Below are positions 51,773 through 58,912 of a stretch of DNA of 64,000 bases, piece after piece; position 1 is the first letter of the stretch; each line of letters begins with the position of its first letter. Under the pieces are notes generated by a model. It searched no databases and was not told the origin of the DNA. It was given only the letters and a program-made list of their open reading frames with translations. The position numbers and the translations under genes were made by a program. The stretch is from a virus: IMG/VR virus record IMGVR_UViG_3300006192_000008, positions 23,456-87,455 of that record; one strand, written 5' to 3'.

Positions 51773-51982
51773 ATGACGCTGGGTTTACAGGACACACTGC
51801 AATTACGAGATTTAAAACTACAAACAACACGAGACTACGCCCTGTCTGTAATTGATACAAACAGAGAGTGCTTTATGGCTCAGTGGGTATTGCAGAATCA
51901 AGATAAGAAGATTGATGATTATACAATGTGCTACCAGTATTGCGGTGATGTGATTAAGTTCTGGATGGAGGAAAAGAAGTGA
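51773..51982 (+). CDS. Hypothetical protein, 69 aa
   Basis: AGGAGG upstream; ends in a GTGA overlap with the next gene. Helical; two Cys near the C-terminal half. Unknown. Confidence 0.6.
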   Translation: MTLGLQDTLQLRDLKLQTTRDYALSVIDTNRECFMAQWVLQNQDKKIDDYTMCYQYCGDVIKFWMEEKK

Positions 51983-52125
51983 CTTTACTAAAAGATTGGA
52001 AGTTTTGTCTTGTGGGAGCTTTGTTATTTCTGTTATTTACAATATTCAACGGAAGCTTTATAGCTCTGATCTACGCTGGTATGTTTTACTACTTAGCTCT
52101 TGTGCAAATGGAGGAGAGTGAATGA
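51979..52125 (+). CDS. Membrane protein, 48 aa
   Basis: GTG start in a GTGA overlap, GGAGG upstream. Two close hydrophobic segments (CLVGALLFLLFTIF and FIALIYAGMFYYLALV) make a helical hairpin. Ends in ATGA overlap. Confidence 0.55.
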   Translation: MTLLKDWKFCLVGALLFLLFTIFNGSFIALIYAGMFYYLALVQMEESE

Positions 52126-52277
52126 GTAACGTAGTTCCTCTAAAGAAGCCTAAAGTGTCAAAGGTTTATATCCAAATGCAGGTTGAGGCTCTTGAAGATG
52201 GCAGTCTATGGTACAGGTGGTGTGATCCTAAGACTGGTGAATATGTGGAATGGAGAAGGTGGGAGGAGATTAAGTGA
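52122..52277 (+). CDS. Hypothetical protein, 51 aa
   Basis: ATGA start with GGAGG inside the preceding gene. Tryptophan-rich C-terminus (YRWCDPKTGEYVEWRRW). Unknown. Confidence 0.55.
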   Translation: MSNVVPLKKPKVSKVYIQMQVEALEDGSLWYRWCDPKTGEYVEWRRWEEIK

Positions 52278-52522
52278 TGCAAAAGAATCCTGTACGTTAC
52301 TATTACAAGTGTCCAATTACTCTGGTGGAAATGAACTTCACCAATGAGAGTGGCTTTGGTTGGGGAGTGAGTTTCCCAAAAGGAATCAAGGAATACCAGA
52401 AGCTCTTGGAAGCAGATATTAAAGTCCCCTGGCCTGTGTTGTCTACTGAACAACAACTTGTTGTAGATGAGAATTATAAGAAGCTGCATAAAATGATGGA
52501 GGAAGGTGATGAACAGTCATAA
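52277..52522 (+). CDS. Hypothetical protein, 81 aa
   Basis: TGATG overlap; GGGAGG upstream. A GTG one codon earlier is also possible. Charged helical C-terminus (YKKLHKMMEEGDEQ). Unknown. Confidence 0.55.
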   Translation: MQKNPVRYYYKCPITLVEMNFTNESGFGWGVSFPKGIKEYQKLLEADIKVPWPVLSTEQQLVVDENYKKLHKMMEEGDEQS

Positions 52523-52715
52523 ATTAAAACCAAAGAAGAAGTGTGGTAGTGGTTATGAGTATGATGAAGAGGGTTGGGTTATATATCGTAAGAACGTCTA
52601 TGACTGCATGTTTTATAATGACAAGAAGTGGACATTCAATGGTCAGAATTGCTTCTTCAATGGCAGCTTGATACACTACTCTGACTTCATGAAGGCTAAG
52701 AGGGGTAGCCTGTGA
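52509..52715 (+). CDS. Hypothetical protein, 68 aa
   Basis: ATG 52509 with GGAGG upstream, overlapping the previous gene by 14 nt. Aromatic-rich; YNDKKWTFNGQNCFFNGSLIHYSDF. Unknown. Confidence 0.55.
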   Translation: MNSHKLKPKKKCGSGYEYDEEGWVIYRKNVYDCMFYNDKKWTFNGQNCFFNGSLIHYSDFMKAKRGSL

Positions 52716-52897
52716 ATAAACTATACGTCCTAATCTGTGAAAACTGGACAGGTACAAGTTACGACAAGGAGCTGATAGAAATCTACAAAGACGAAGAGCT
52801 TGCACAACGTACAGCTTTAGCTAGCCAAGGGAATACTCCTGTGTGGGACGTTAGGTATTATGTTGAAGCTGTTGATTATAATGATTTGGAGGTGTGA
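52712..52897 (+). CDS. Hypothetical protein, 61 aa
   Basis: GTGA start overlap. Text LYVLICENWTGTSYDKELIEIYKDEELAQRTA resembles small phage proteins with a single beta-alpha unit. Unknown. Confidence 0.55.
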   Translation: MNKLYVLICENWTGTSYDKELIEIYKDEELAQRTALASQGNTPVWDVRYYVEAVDYNDLEV

Positions 52898-53160
52898 TGA
52901 GTATTTGGACTAAAATTAAACTATATGCTGAGAAGAAAGAACAAGAAGATTGGATCAGAAAACACCATTGTGATCAGAAGTGCCCTAAATGCAATACGTG
53001 GCAAGGTAATTGTAATGGTTGGTCTGAAGTAATTAGAAATGACCCTACACCAATGAATGATAAAACCAAATGTGGTAAGTGCGACCAATGGACTACATGG
53101 TTTGACTTTGGTATGGGATTTGCTGTGGCTGATGATATTACAGGAGAACCGTTGAAATGA
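52897..53160 (+). CDS. Zinc-ribbon protein, 87 aa
   Basis: ATG 52897 after GGAGG (the GTG one codon earlier is less likely). CPKC...CNGW...CGKC gives two CxxC knuckles (about residues 30 and 65), a zinc ribbon. Role unknown, perhaps nucleic-acid or protein binding. Confidence 0.6.
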   Translation: MSIWTKIKLYAEKKEQEDWIRKHHCDQKCPKCNTWQGNCNGWSEVIRNDPTPMNDKTKCGKCDQWTTWFDFGMGFAVADDITGEPLK

Positions 53161-53309
53161 ATAGAAATAAGCAAAGAGGTTACATGGGAATTGGTAGAGG
53201 TTGGACAGGCTTTCTAATCACACTGATGCTGATTAGTGCTGTAATCGGTTGGGGAGTTATTGAGGGAATTATCTGGGTGTTCTCACACATCACTATTGGG
53301 TTGGTGTGA
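53157..53309 (+). CDS. Membrane protein, 50 aa
   Basis: ATGA overlap; AGGAG upstream. Basic N-terminus and one long hydrophobic stretch (about residues 18-44). Unknown. Confidence 0.5.
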   Translation: MNRNKQRGYMGIGRGWTGFLITLMLISAVIGWGVIEGIIWVFSHITIGLV

Positions 53310-53311
53310 GA

Positions 53312-53446
53312 ATGACTGAACTACAAAAGCGCATAAAGTATTTCCAATCCTTAGCTGATAACCTACCTAATGATCTGGAGGATAGGGGCATGTTGTATCA
53401 GAAATATATGGAACACATTGAGAAGATTAGGAAGGAGAGAGGATGA
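53312..53446 (+). CDS. Hypothetical protein, 44 aa
   Basis: Starts 2 nt after the previous stop, ends in an ATGA overlap. Helical, charged (MTELQKRIKYFQSLADNL ... IEKIRKERG). Weak ribosome site; support is from packing. Confidence 0.45.
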   Translation: MTELQKRIKYFQSLADNLPNDLEDRGMLYQKYMEHIEKIRKERG

Positions 53447-53742
53447 GTTATTTAGAAGAGATTGTCAGACAGCACAATAATGCAAAGGAAGGGTTTGGTG
53501 ATCACTACGAGTTTGGTGTAAAACAAAGAGATGTACTGCACCTAGCAAAAGTAGACTTGCAAGCTACGAAAGCAAAAAGAGTTAAGATTGAATACCATAT
53601 AAAGAAAACGAAAAGAGAAATTGATAAACTTTATCAACATCTAGTTGAGTTGGAAGATAAGCTAGAAGATTTGACTAAAACAGAGGATGAACAGTACAAC
53701 TTCCTACAAGTAGCGCTGTCTGTTAAAGAGTCTGACGTATGA
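53443..53742 (+). CDS. Coiled-coil protein, 99 aa
   Basis: AAGGAGAGAGG upstream. From residue ~45 to the end a heptad pattern (IEYHIKKTKREIDKLYQHL VELEDKLEDL) predicts a long coiled coil. Unknown. Confidence 0.6.
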   Translation: MSYLEEIVRQHNNAKEGFGDHYEFGVKQRDVLHLAKVDLQATKAKRVKIEYHIKKTKREIDKLYQHLVELEDKLEDLTKTEDEQYNFLQVALSVKESDV

Positions 53743-54302
53743 CAACCCCTGATTTAAAAGAACAAGCTGTAAACCTTAGACAACAAGGACTAACATATCC
53801 ACAAATATCTGAGCACCTCAATGGTGCTCTTTCTGTTGACTGGTTAAAGAGAAACCTCAAGGGTGTAGCTAAAGGGGAAGCTGAGGATAAGTGCCTTAAT
53901 GCCCTAATTGTATTAGCAACAAGACCAGAAGGAGTGAGTGTGTATGAAGCGAATGGTGTAATCATGAATCACAACAAAGACAAGAAGCTCTCTAAAGACC
54001 AACTACGCTATATACGAAACAAAGCTAAAGCCAAGGATGCTCATAGCTTATTCAGACCAGACTGGGTGAGTACAACAGCTCCTAGTGATTCTTTTCAATC
54101 TTTCTGTGCCTATGTCCTGCACATGCAAGATGAGATAGACAACCTTGTTCGTTGGTATTGTGATAGCTATCCTGATACATCTGCATCATCCGTTAAGTAC
54201 GAACTACTTGAATACCTAAAGCTAGAGAGTAAGGTGCATGGTAGGCTAGATAAAGCTGAGAAGATGGTAGAGGCCCTAGAACAGCGGCTTACACCTGTAT
54301 AA
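53739..54302 (+). CDS. Helix-turn-helix protein, 187 aa
   Basis: ATGA overlap. N-terminal LKEQAVNLRQQGLTYPQISEHLNG is a resolvase/Hin-type helix-turn-helix, followed by a second helical DNA-binding-like region (DQLRYIRNKAKAK) and a coiled tail. Last gene of the operon. May be a regulator or a terminase-small-subunit-like protein. Confidence 0.65.
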   Translation: MTTPDLKEQAVNLRQQGLTYPQISEHLNGALSVDWLKRNLKGVAKGEAEDKCLNALIVLATRPEGVSVYEANGVIMNHNKDKKLSKDQLRYIRNKAKAKDAHSLFRPDWVSTTAPSDSFQSFCAYVLHMQDEIDNLVRWYCDSYPDTSASSVKYELLEYLKLESKVHGRLDKAEKMVEALEQRLTPV

Positions 54303-55117
54303 CTCCCTGTGCACTGCACCTCTATTTCGCCTTAAAAGCAGGTGCACCCTCCTGCACTTTCTTTACCCTAATATATTATTAAAGGTGCAGAAGTGCAAAG
54401 TGACCTGAATGGGTTAGTCTAAAACATCCTTCCACTATTTTTGGAGAACATGCTTTCATAGGTGTTCTCCTTTTCTTGTACCTGTAAATATCCTATGGAT
54501 GCTACTGGTTTCCTAAGAAATTACCAGATCGGTATCTGAGCTATCAAGCAGAGCATAGCCGCCACCCTCTAGCCACTTCCACAATCCAGAAATATCGTCA
54601 CTAGCATGTCTGGCAAGCTCACTGGGCGATGATCTATAGGTCACCCATAGCAGGGTGCAGGGTAGTGACCAGACGATGCAACCAAAGGCCTGTTAGGCAT
54701 GCCAGTGGGCAATGATAGGTAGTCGAGGTGTATTGATAGGGGGTATTTGAAGGGGAAGTGTAGGGAATGCCAGTGGGAGGTGTAGTGGTTGAAAGAGGGA
54801 AGTGAATAGGCTTAACCATTAACATAGCCTCGCCTTGTATTACAGGACACATACACTAGTCACTATAAGCTCCAATGAGCGTTGATTAGAGGCTAGTGAT
54901 AGGCTCTTACAGGCTATGCCATAGGCTAGCAAGGGCTTGGCTTATACGCTTGTTTAATAGGCTTATAGGTAGGGATAAAAGAAGAGAATAGGTAGGCTGG
55001 CTTGTAGTCATATAATTGACGTATAAGCAGAAGGGCAGTGACAATAGAATGACGACAGATAACACTATATGATTCGATATAATGTAAGTTAATAGAATGT
55101 TTTCTGATAGACAAAAG
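54303..55117. other. Convergent non-coding region with short repeats
   Basis: About 815 nt between the end of the plus operon and the end of the minus-strand early genes. 54308-54395 holds five TGCAC/GTGCA units, arranged as inverted repeats (TGCACCT/AGGTGCA; TGCACTT/AAGTGCA). 54699 and 54769 share TGCCAGTGGG, and 54880-54990 repeats TAGGCT-like units. No convincing gene on either strand. Confidence 0.6.
54443..54477 (+). terminator. Terminator of the long plus-strand operon
   Basis: GGAGAAC (54443-54449) pairs with GTTCTCC (54464-54470), followed by TTTTCTT. Confidence 0.85.
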
Positions 55118-55138
55118 AAAGCCCGCTAATGCGGGCTT
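55118..55138. terminator. Terminator of the minus-strand early genes
   Basis: GCCCGC-TAAT-GCGGGC with A/T tracts on both sides; on the minus strand followed by TTTCTTTTG. Confidence 0.85.
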
Positions 55139-55155
55139 GTTTGTTGCTTGAAGCG

Positions 55156-55473
55156 CTACGCTTGAGCGTTCACATACTCCAGCACAGCTTCAGTGGTCAT
55201 AAGACGAAAGCAGACGCTTTGGTCGTACATGCTGCCCACTTCCCATTGATTGCCGTCACTATCGGTAACGGTGACGACTTCATAAGCGCCCATGCTTTCA
55301 TCATATTTACCGTCGATGCGTACCACTTTAACAGCTTCGCCATGCTGATTAAGGAAGGCGTTAAACTCCTTGGCTTGTTGCCAGTCAATGCAATAGTATT
55401 GCGCGCTTACCTTCTCAAGCTTGAAGCCCCTTTCTGGGGCTTTTAACGTGCTTTGTGTGTAGCCTATGGTTTG
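55156..55473 (-). CDS. Open reading frame with protein-like text but no start codon
   Basis: The frame directly after the TAG of the upstream gene (55474-55476) stays open for 105 codons and reads like a real protein (CIDWQQAKEFNAFLNQHGEAV ... MTTEAVLEYVNAQA). The first ~30 codons contain no ATG, GTG or TTG. A hairpin (55424-55445) lies about 30 nt after the amber stop. Candidate explanations: amber readthrough of the upstream gene, an ATT/ATA start, or a decayed gene. Confidence 0.5.
   Translation of the reverse strand, partial: QTIGYTQSTLKAPERGFKLEKVSAQYYCIDWQQAKEFNAFLNQHGEAVKVVRIDGKYDESMGAYEVVTVTDSDGNQWEVGSMYDQSVCFRLMTTEAVLEYVNAQA
55424..55445 (+). terminator. Hairpin AAGCCCC/GGGGCTT with T run on plus strand
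   Basis: Perfect 7-bp stem and 5-nt loop, followed by TTTT on the plus strand only. On the minus strand it sits inside the start-less frame and has no T run. Confidence 0.5.
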
Positions 55474-55728
55474 CTATTGCTTAATGCTTAAAAGGGCTTT
55501 TAGGGCCCTTTCTAGGGCTTTGGCGTCATCTGGTACGCTATACATAACCTCGTTAGTGTCTAGCTGGCTAATCATTCCAGTATGTACAGAAAAGAAAAAG
55601 GTTTTAGTCTTTGCAACGCCAGCCGTTTGACATTCTAGCTCAGCCTGCCATTGTTCTGATTTAACAATGTGAATTGCCACCACTGTCCAGATATTACCGG
55701 CATGGTCTGTAAAGCTCGGGTAATTCAT
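55474..55728 (-). CDS. Hypothetical protein, 84 aa
   Basis: ATG overlaps the upstream stop by 4 nt. A small beta-barrel-like text (FTDHAGNIWTVVAIHIVKS) then a helical end. Ends CAA-TAG-CAA and continues in frame into the start-less ORF. Unknown. Confidence 0.65.
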   Translation of the reverse strand: MNYPSFTDHAGNIWTVVAIHIVKSEQWQAELECQTAGVAKTKTFFFSVHTGMISQLDTNEVMYSVPDDAKALERALKALLSIKQ

Positions 55729-55937
55729 TGTGTTTTATCCTTCTTTAGTGGTTTAGGTAGGCTCTTTTCCTTTTGTGCATCTATCCACTCACTGAATAAC
55801 AATGTGGTTCTAAGGTTAGTGCGGAGATGACCAAGGCTGCACAAGAAGACTAGAGCATCCATGATTGCACAGACTTCGATCATAGCAAGAAGGTAGAACG
55901 GGTCAGAGTAGCTTCTTTTAAATTCTATGAGTTTCAT
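55725..55937 (-). CDS. Hypothetical protein, 70 aa
   Basis: ATG 55937 in a TAATG overlap; the longer frame to 55982 is inside the upstream gene. A hydrophobic mid-section (YLLAMIEVCAIMDALVFLCSLG) could be membrane-spanning; basic tail. Unknown. Confidence 0.6.
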   Translation of the reverse strand: MKLIEFKRSYSDPFYLLAMIEVCAIMDALVFLCSLGHLRTNLRTTLLFSEWIDAQKEKSLPKPLKKDKTQ

Positions 55938-56137
55938 TAGACTGCCTCGAAAAAGACATAGTGAGAGGGCTTCAATAACCAATCATAGGCTGTACCGTCT
56001 ACAACTACAGTGCCGCATGGCAAGCCTGTTAATCCTTCCTTCTGTACGTCTTGAGCGTCTGGAAAGGCTAAAGCAATAGCAGCGTCTAAGCCTGCCAGCT
56101 TGATGGTTTTGATCTGATCGAATGTTACTTTAAACAT
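55937..56137 (-). CDS. Hypothetical protein, 66 aa
   Basis: CGGAGG upstream, promoter 36 bp before the start. Text LPCGTVVVDGTAYDWLLKPS. Heads a three-gene coupled unit. Unknown. Confidence 0.65.
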   Translation of the reverse strand: MFKVTFDQIKTIKLAGLDAAIALAFPDAQDVQKEGLTGLPCGTVVVDGTAYDWLLKPSHYVFFEAV

Positions 56138-56172
56138 GGTAGCCTCCGGGCTTGGTTTGCTTCGATGGGTTT

Positions 56173-56208
56173 AGAATAGCAAAGCCCCTGCACGTTGGCA
56201 AGGGCTTT
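56173..56208 (-). promoter_or_regulatory. Terminator/promoter composite
   Basis: Promoter: TTGCCA (56196-56201), 17 nt, TATTCT (56173-56178) with TGC extended -10. The terminator stem of the preceding gene (AAAGCCC 56181-56187/GGGCTTT 56202-56208) encloses the -35 box in its loop. Confidence 0.7.
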
Positions 56209-56223
56209 TGAAGAGAATTTGAT

Positions 56224-56499
56224 TTATTTTGCTTCGATCAAATCAATGATATAGGCATTGCCTTTGCCGTCTGGCATTGAGCCACTAGCAACGATTGACC
56301 ACTGGAAGTCACTAAAGTCTTGTTTGCTACGCTCATCATTCAGTAAATCGACCAACTGTTGTGCTGCTGCCTTGTGGTTGGCTTCGCTATTTAGCGAGTA
56401 GTCCCAACCAAAGGCTTTATTCTTAAGCCATGATTTAACCATAATACGGCTGCCTTTGGTGTTGGTTGGGCCTTTGTAGCTGGTGGTGATGGTTTGCAT
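56224..56499 (-). CDS. Hypothetical protein, 91 aa
   Basis: Own promoter and terminator. Alpha/beta text (SWLKNKAFGWDYSLNSEANHKAAAQQLVDLLN ... AYIIDLIEAK), 24 residues short of any known family I can name. GGAGAATCACC upstream. Confidence 0.65.
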   Translation of the reverse strand: MQTITTSYKGPTNTKGSRIMVKSWLKNKAFGWDYSLNSEANHKAAAQQLVDLLNDERSKQDFSDFQWSIVASGSMPDGKGNAYIIDLIEAK

Positions 56500-56545
56500 G
56501 GTGATTCTCCGGTTTGCCTTTACTTGATTGCTTTGCCTTGTGGTC

Positions 56546-56573
56546 AGTATACAGCAGCTAGTGACAGTGTAAA
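56546..56573 (-). promoter_or_regulatory. Sigma70-type promoter
   Basis: TTTACA, 16-nt spacer, TATACT. Confidence 0.65.
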
Positions 56574-56588
56574 GCTTTTATTTTACTT

Positions 56589-56909
56589 TTATTCTTGCTC
56601 TTCTAAAGCATCCAGCTCATCAGGGCTTTTGCCATCTTCCCAATCAATTTCGCTTTCGTCTTCGTTGTCGATAGCTTCTTCAAGCTCGCTTTGAATTTCT
56701 GATTCATAGTCACCCAAGCCACAACGGAAGACTACTGGGTCACATTCTTGAATGATACGGCTAGCATCAAAAGTCAAGCCTGCTACTTCGACAGTCGGAT
56801 AACATTCGTCAATGTAGTCGGCATATTCAGCCTCGCTGATATCTACTTGACCATTGACAACAGTGTGACCACGGAAGAAAGTGACGTTGTTGATATTGAA
56901 ATTTGACAT
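56589..56909 (-). CDS. Highly acidic protein, 106 aa
   Basis: The C-terminal 45 residues carry about 20 Asp/Glu (SEIQSELEEAIDNEDESEIDWED). Such acidity is typical of DNA-mimic anti-restriction or host-enzyme inhibitors, but no family match is claimed. GGAGAATCACC upstream, as for the previous gene. Confidence 0.65.
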   Translation of the reverse strand: MSNFNINNVTFFRGHTVVNGQVDISEAEYADYIDECYPTVEVAGLTFDASRIIQECDPVVFRCGLGDYESEIQSELEEAIDNEDESEIDWEDGKSPDELDALEEQE

Positions 56910-56953
56910 GGTGATTCTCCGGCTTTGATTTAGTTTCTTGCTTTGTTGTGTTA

Positions 56954-56982
56954 AGTATACGCCTATCTAACAAGCTGTACAA
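56954..56982 (-). promoter_or_regulatory. Sigma70-type promoter
   Basis: TTGTAC, 17-nt spacer, TATACT. Confidence 0.65.
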
Positions 56983-56992
56983 TTGTAATTAA

Positions 56993-57184
56993 CTATCGAC
57001 CTTTATCATCCTGATAGCTGCAATCAATCGCACTATTGAACAGTGGCCAACTTCCCTCGGTTGTCATATCGCAATAGAGCTTTGCACTAGCTTGTGCCTC
57101 ATCATAGTCATAAGAGCCTATGAGGCCAAAGAGCATAGCAAAGCAGATGCCCAGAACGACTAATTGCCAGCGATAGAAGATCAT
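56993..57184 (-). CDS. Membrane/exported protein, 63 aa
   Basis: One N-terminal hydrophobic helix (LVVLGICFAMLFGLIG) then a polar domain with two Cys that could form a disulfide in the periplasm. Unknown role. Confidence 0.55.
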   Translation of the reverse strand: MIFYRWQLVVLGICFAMLFGLIGSYDYDEAQASAKLYCDMTTEGSWPLFNSAIDCSYQDDKGR

Positions 57185-57200
57185 CAGGTTTACCTACCCT

Positions 57201-57395
57201 TTACAAAGTGAAGTCTAATTGATAGCAAGCCAAATCATCGTCCATACCGATAAATTTAGCCTTGCCAGTGTTACCAGTGGCTCTAGCATAAGCTGCCATA
57301 CTTGCTTTATTGCAAAGGCTTGGCTTGTGCTCTGCCTTTGCTTTGTCTTGCATGACAGATTTAATCAGAGCGTAATGGATGCGGAAGTCTAACAT
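57201..57395 (-). CDS. Hypothetical protein, 64 aa
   Basis: Promoter directly upstream. Basic mid-region, two Cys. Unknown. Confidence 0.55.
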   Translation of the reverse strand: MLDFRIHYALIKSVMQDKAKAEHKPSLCNKASMAAYARATGNTGKAKFIGMDDDLACYQLDFTL

Positions 57396-57427
57396 GGCTG
57401 CTATCTCTGTTTGGTTGGTATGTGTCT

Positions 57428-57456
57428 AGAATAGCAAAGCAGCCCGAAGGCTGCAA
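57428..57456 (-). promoter_or_regulatory. Terminator/promoter composite (copy 1)
   Basis: TTGCAG (57451-57456), 17 nt, TATTCT (57428-57433), extended TGC. The spacer and -35 form the terminator stem GCAGCC-TTCG-GGCTGC of the upstream gene. Identical over 29 bp to 57752-57780. Confidence 0.75.
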
Positions 57457-57464
57457 GTTTTATT

Positions 57465-57713
57465 TTAAAAACCTAATGCCTTCCTTTCTGCCTCGGTGAG
57501 CTTGGCGAGAGCTTGCTTCTTGACAGCGCCGTTTTTAAAGTCTTTAGCTTCTTCTACAGTATCAAAGACTGTAATCTCTCTGGGGCTTACATAATCATGC
57601 TTGCTGGCAAACTTCTTTACCTCTTCCTCGCTACTGAAGCTGGCGGCATAATTTTGGCGCTCGCCACCATCCCAAACATGAACATCAAACATCTTAATAA
57701 TTTGAATAGTCAT
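57465..57713 (-). CDS. Hypothetical protein, 82 aa
   Basis: ATG 57713 with GGAGTTAGACAG upstream; the frame to 57761 would start in the promoter. SSEEEVKKFASKHDYVSPREITVFDTVEEAKDFKNG resembles small DUF-type alpha/beta host-takeover proteins. Unknown. Confidence 0.65.
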   Translation of the reverse strand: MTIQIIKMFDVHVWDGGERQNYAASFSSEEEVKKFASKHDYVSPREITVFDTVEEAKDFKNGAVKKQALAKLTEAERKALGF

Positions 57714-57751
57714 CTGTCTAACTCCAATGTATTGTTTGCTTGTGTGGCTAC

Positions 57752-57780
57752 AGAATAGCAAAGCAGCCCGAAGGCTGCAA
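57752..57780 (-). promoter_or_regulatory. Terminator/promoter composite (copy 2)
   Basis: Exact 29-bp repeat of 57428-57456: TTGCAG, 17-nt hairpin spacer, TATTCT. Confidence 0.75.
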
Positions 57781-57793
57781 GGCTTATTTTGGA

Positions 57794-58078
57794 TTATTTT
57801 AAGATAACGTCATAAATTAACCGAGTGTAGCCCATTGAGTTATCTGTAGCTGATAAGCGCATCTTACCGTTTACTTGTGATAAGAATTTGCGACATTCTC
57901 TTTTATTCTTGAAAGCAACAGAAGCAAAATCACGGCTGGCATAGTAGCTTAGACCATCACACCATACGTTAGACATTCTGAAGAAACTAGAATTTAAGGT
58001 TTTATTATCAATAGAGTGTGTAATCTTAAAAGATACTTTATCCCTGTTACTGTTGATAAAATCTATATAAGCGCTCAT
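57794..58078 (-). CDS. Hypothetical protein, 94 aa
   Basis: GGAGTTAGACAG upstream, identical to the leader of the neighbouring gene at 57713. Basic; FKNKRECRKFLSQVNGKMRLS helical middle. Unknown. Confidence 0.65.
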   Translation of the reverse strand: MSAYIDFINSNRDKVSFKITHSIDNKTLNSSFFRMSNVWCDGLSYYASRDFASVAFKNKRECRKFLSQVNGKMRLSATDNSMGYTRLIYDVILK

Positions 58079-58116
58079 CTGTCTAACTCCAATGCTGTTT
58101 GCCTTTCGTTGTAGCC

Positions 58117-58145
58117 ATTCTCGCCCATACGCCCATGCCTGTCAA
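58117..58145 (-). promoter_or_regulatory. Sigma70-type promoter
   Basis: TTGACA, 17-nt spacer, GAGAAT. Confidence 0.65.
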
Positions 58146-58188
58146 GAAAATAAATAAAATAATTTAGAAAAGATTTTAGAGAAAAGCC

Positions 58189-58216
58189 TTGACCTGACTT
58201 TGTAGTGTGCTATTCT
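58189..58216 (+). promoter_or_regulatory. Plus-strand promoter in a minus-strand region
   Basis: TTGACC, 16-nt spacer, TATTCT with extended TGC. No gene of useful size follows on the plus strand. Confidence 0.55.
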
Positions 58217-58221
58217 TTGCA

Positions 58222-58310
58222 CATGGGGACACGCCCGAGGGAGGGAGGTGGGCGAATGTAAAGTTTTCACATAGGTATAAGAAAGCCCGACCACTAGCAG
58301 GTAGTCGGGC
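58222..58310 (+). ncRNA. Candidate small RNA
   Basis: The predicted transcript starts near 58222, contains a G-rich internal hairpin CGCCC/GGGCG (about 58233-58255) and ends at the hairpin GCCCGAC (58285)/GTCGGGC (58310). It runs opposite to its neighbours and touches the 3' side of the gene ending at 58335. Not followed by a T run on plus, so the 3' end is uncertain. Confidence 0.35.
58285..58310 (-). terminator. Terminator of the gene at 58335-58643
   Basis: GCCCGAC/GTCGGGC stem, followed on the minus strand by TTTCTTATA. Confidence 0.75.
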
Positions 58311-58334
58311 AACGGCTGGAGAGCTATAGATTTA

Positions 58335-58643
58335 TTATTTTACAAGATTATAAAACGCATTACCACAAGCTAACCAATAGCCATTAATCAGTTTTTCCCT
58401 TGCAGCTTCTGATTTGCGAGTGATGCCAGCCTTTGCCAGTAGTTCTAAAATTTCATCATTCCAAAATGGTACAGTGCAAACACTAGGCAAGCCTTGCAGG
58501 TAGTCTTTGCAGGCTTTCGGGCTTGTGCCGTTATAGCCATATTCCGCCTGATAAACATTACTAAGACTACCACATTCTAGCAGGTAATTGTGATCAATTG
58601 CGCCTGCTACGATTGCTTTGCAGATTTGGTTGATAGTGGTCAT
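58335..58643 (-). CDS. Hypothetical protein, 102 aa
   Basis: ATG 58643 preceded by GGGATCACGAAC; the longer frame to 58715 runs through the promoter. Helical (INQICKAIVAGAIDHNYLLECG), several Cys. Unknown. Confidence 0.65.
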   Translation of the reverse strand: MTTINQICKAIVAGAIDHNYLLECGSLSNVYQAEYGYNGTSPKACKDYLQGLPSVCTVPFWNDEILELLAKAGITRKSEAAREKLINGYWLACGNAFYNLVK

Positions 58644-58687
58644 GTTCGTGATCCCTTTGGTTTGTGTGTTTGTCTTGCTTGGGTGTA

Positions 58688-58715
58688 ATTCTAGCAGCTT
58701 TGAATGGTGTGTCAA
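58688..58715 (-). promoter_or_regulatory. Sigma70-type promoter
   Basis: TTGACA, 16-nt spacer, TAGAAT. Confidence 0.8.
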
Positions 58716-58748
58716 GCATTTATTTTAATTTATTTTGACTAGCTTTCC

Positions 58749-58907
58749 TTAGTACCCCAACCAAGCCAGCACAGCTTGAGCATCATAGTTCGCATCATCA
58801 CCCATATCAGCGATAAACTCAAGCCAGCTAGAGCCATGCTTTACAATTTCTTGCTTGGTGCGCTCTTTGCTGATTGTAATGTCTTCTGCGCTTTCGTAAT
58901 AATCCAT
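58749..58907 (-). CDS. Hypothetical acidic protein, 52 aa
   Basis: ATG 58907 behind AAAGGAC. Acidic helical protein (DYYESAEDITISKERTKQEI), co-transcribed with the next gene upstream (5-nt gap). Unknown. Confidence 0.6.
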   Translation of the reverse strand: MDYYESAEDITISKERTKQEIVKHGSSWLEFIADMGDDANYDAQAVLAWLGY

Positions 58908-58912
58908 GATTG

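Noticed and set aside
55129-55446. Plus-strand frame of 105 aa
   Set aside because: Antisense to the frame at 55156-55473, whose minus-strand translation is far more protein-like.
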